In this document: positions 14,187 to 14,992 of the stretch, piece after piece
How the letters are laid out: each line of letters begins with the position of its first letter
How positions within the stretch are numbered: position 1 is the first letter of the stretch
From: Bacillota bacterium
GTDB lineage: Bacteria; Bacillota; Clostridia; Peptostreptococcales; Anaerovoracaceae
Direction of reading: 5' to 3'
Length of the DNA: 14,992 bases
Assembly (NCBI GenBank): GCA_016283945.1
Contig: JAEENW010000046.1
Location: forward strand, 1 to 14,992
Program-made: the position numbers and the translations under genes
Notes under the pieces: model-generated
What the model saw: only the letters and a program-made list of their open reading frames with translations
What the model was told of the DNA's origin: nothing
The model's database searches: none

Positions 14187-14992
14187 ATGGCACAGAATTG
14201 CGATCACAACTGCGAGCACTGCGCGGAAAACTGCGCGGACAGGACAGCTCCCGAGAGCTTCCTCGAGCCCGCCAACAAACAGTCAAATATAAAGAAAGTA
14301 ATTGGCGTCGTCAGCGGCAAGGGCGGCGTGGGCAAGTCCCTCGTCACCTCCATGCTGGCCAGCGCCATGGCCAAGGGCGGCAGAAACGTCGCCATACTCG
14401 ACGCCGATCTGACCGGCCCGTCCATCCCGAAGATGTTCGGGCTCAATGGCATAGTCGGAGCCAGCGAGGAGGGCATCATCCCCGCCGTCACCGAGAACGG
14501 CATCAAGGTCATGTCCGTCAACCTCATGCTGCCGAGCGCGGACGATCCCGTGGTCTGGAGAGGACCCGTCATCGCCGGAGTCGTCAAGCAGTTCTGGAGC
14601 GACGTCATCTGGGGCGATATCGACTACATGTTCGTCGACATGCCCCCGGGGACCGGCGACGTGCCCCTGACCGTCTTCCAGTCCCTGCCCGTGAGCGGCA
14701 TAGTCGTCGTAACCTCGCCGCAGGACCTGGTCGGCATGATCGTGGGCAAGGCCGTCAAGATGGCCGCTCTCATGAACATCCCTGTCATCGGCGTTGTGGA
14801 GAACATGTCCTATTTCCAGTGCCCGGACTGCGGAAGCAAACACTACATCTTCGGAAAGAGCAGGCTCGAGGAGCTCGCCGAGGAGTACGGCATACTCAAG
14901 ACCGCGCGCCTTCCGCTCGATCCGGCAGTCGCCGCCAAGTGCGACGAGGGCAGGGCGCAGGACATCGACACCTCCGAGCTGGATGACATAGT
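14187..14992 (+). CDS. mrp: Mrp/NBP35 family Fe-S carrier P-loop ATPase (partial)
   Basis: The first 268 codons of a Mrp/NBP35/ApbC-type ATPase; the gene runs off the window. The N-terminus has a short Cys cluster (Cys5, 9, 12, 16), as in many clostridial members. The deviant Walker A motif GKGGVGKS spans 44-51, 'LDADLTGPS' (71-79) follows, and 'DMPPGTGD' (151-158) is the family switch/Walker B region. 'CPDCG' (212-216) is the conserved CxxC that binds a bridging [4Fe-4S] cluster between two monomers. The protein scaffolds or delivers Fe-S clusters in the cytoplasm. AGGAGG lies four bases before the ATG. It is transcribed divergently from the Fe-S-rich hdr-flx-frd operon, sharing its 244-base intergenic region, which suggests service to that complex (inference). 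Confidence 0.93.
   Translation, partial: MAQNCDHNCEHCAENCADRTAPESFLEPANKQSNIKKVIGVVSGKGGVGKSLVTSMLASAMAKGGRNVAILDADLTGPSIPKMFGLNGIVGASEEGIIPAVTENGIKVMSVNLMLPSADDPVVWRGPVIAGVVKQFWSDVIWGDIDYMFVDMPPGTGDVPLTVFQSLPVSGIVVVTSPQDLVGMIVGKAVKMAALMNIPVIGVVENMSYFQCPDCGSKHYIFGKSRLEELAEEYGILKTARLPLDPAVAAKCDEGRAQDIDTSELDDI

Noticed and set aside
14135..14986. 283-codon frame in the + direction at the right end
   Set aside because: Arg/His-rich out-of-frame reading of the mrp gene. The mrp frame has Walker and CxxC motifs and a proper ribosome binding site.

Overview
The window is GC-rich, gene-dense bacterial DNA with strong AGGAGG-type ribosome binding sites. Its proteins point to an obligately anaerobic Clostridia-like member of the Bacillota. 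The evidence is a Flx-Hdr flavin-based electron bifurcation cluster, a Mrp/NBP35 ATPase with the short Cys-rich N-terminus common in Clostridia, and Gram-positive-style lipoproteins. The lineage is an inference; no rRNA or other marker is present.

Left part (1-2843). The end of an upstream gene (possibly an M23-type peptidase) is followed on the + strand by two lipoprotein genes: a serpin (64-1419) and a small protein of unknown family (1473-2084). A strong bidirectional terminator (2090-2121) separates them from a convergent XRE-family regulator (2121-2648, - strand).

Middle (2844-5169, - strand). A 12-TM major facilitator transporter resembling the oxalate/formate (OFA) group and a TIGR01212/YhcC-like radical SAM protein form a two-gene unit with 3 bases between them. 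A perfect 11-bp hairpin lies in front of the transporter.

Main feature (5170-13942, - strand). Nine tightly packed genes read hdrB, hdrC, hdrA, flxD (MvhD-like), a FrhB-like ferredoxin subunit, an AsrA-like ferredoxin subunit, flxA (FAD/NAD/[2Fe-2S]), frdB, frdA. All the cofactor motifs expected of a Flx-Hdr complex are present. The two last genes encode a soluble fumarate reductase/succinate dehydrogenase pair with a full set of active-site residues. My reading is a cytoplasmic complex in which NADH electrons enter at FlxA, pass through the ferredoxin subunits and FlxD to the HdrA flavin, and are split there: one branch to ferredoxin, the other through HdrC and HdrB to FrdB and FrdA (fumarate). 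The reverse direction, succinate oxidation driven by ferredoxin, is equally compatible. The arrangement resembles a methanogen thiol:fumarate reductase in which the CCG domains of TfrB are supplied by a separate HdrB. No CoM/CoB pathway is seen here.

Right end (13943-14992). A 244-bp divergent intergenic region carries a good promoter for the nine-gene operon and an extended -10 promoter with an overlapping dyad for a divergent Mrp/NBP35 Fe-S carrier ATPase, which runs off the window. Pairing an Fe-S assembly factor with an operon encoding roughly 17 Fe-S clusters makes functional sense. No tRNA, rRNA, CRISPR array, insertion sequence or phage gene was seen, and no gene-free stretch exceeds 300 bases.
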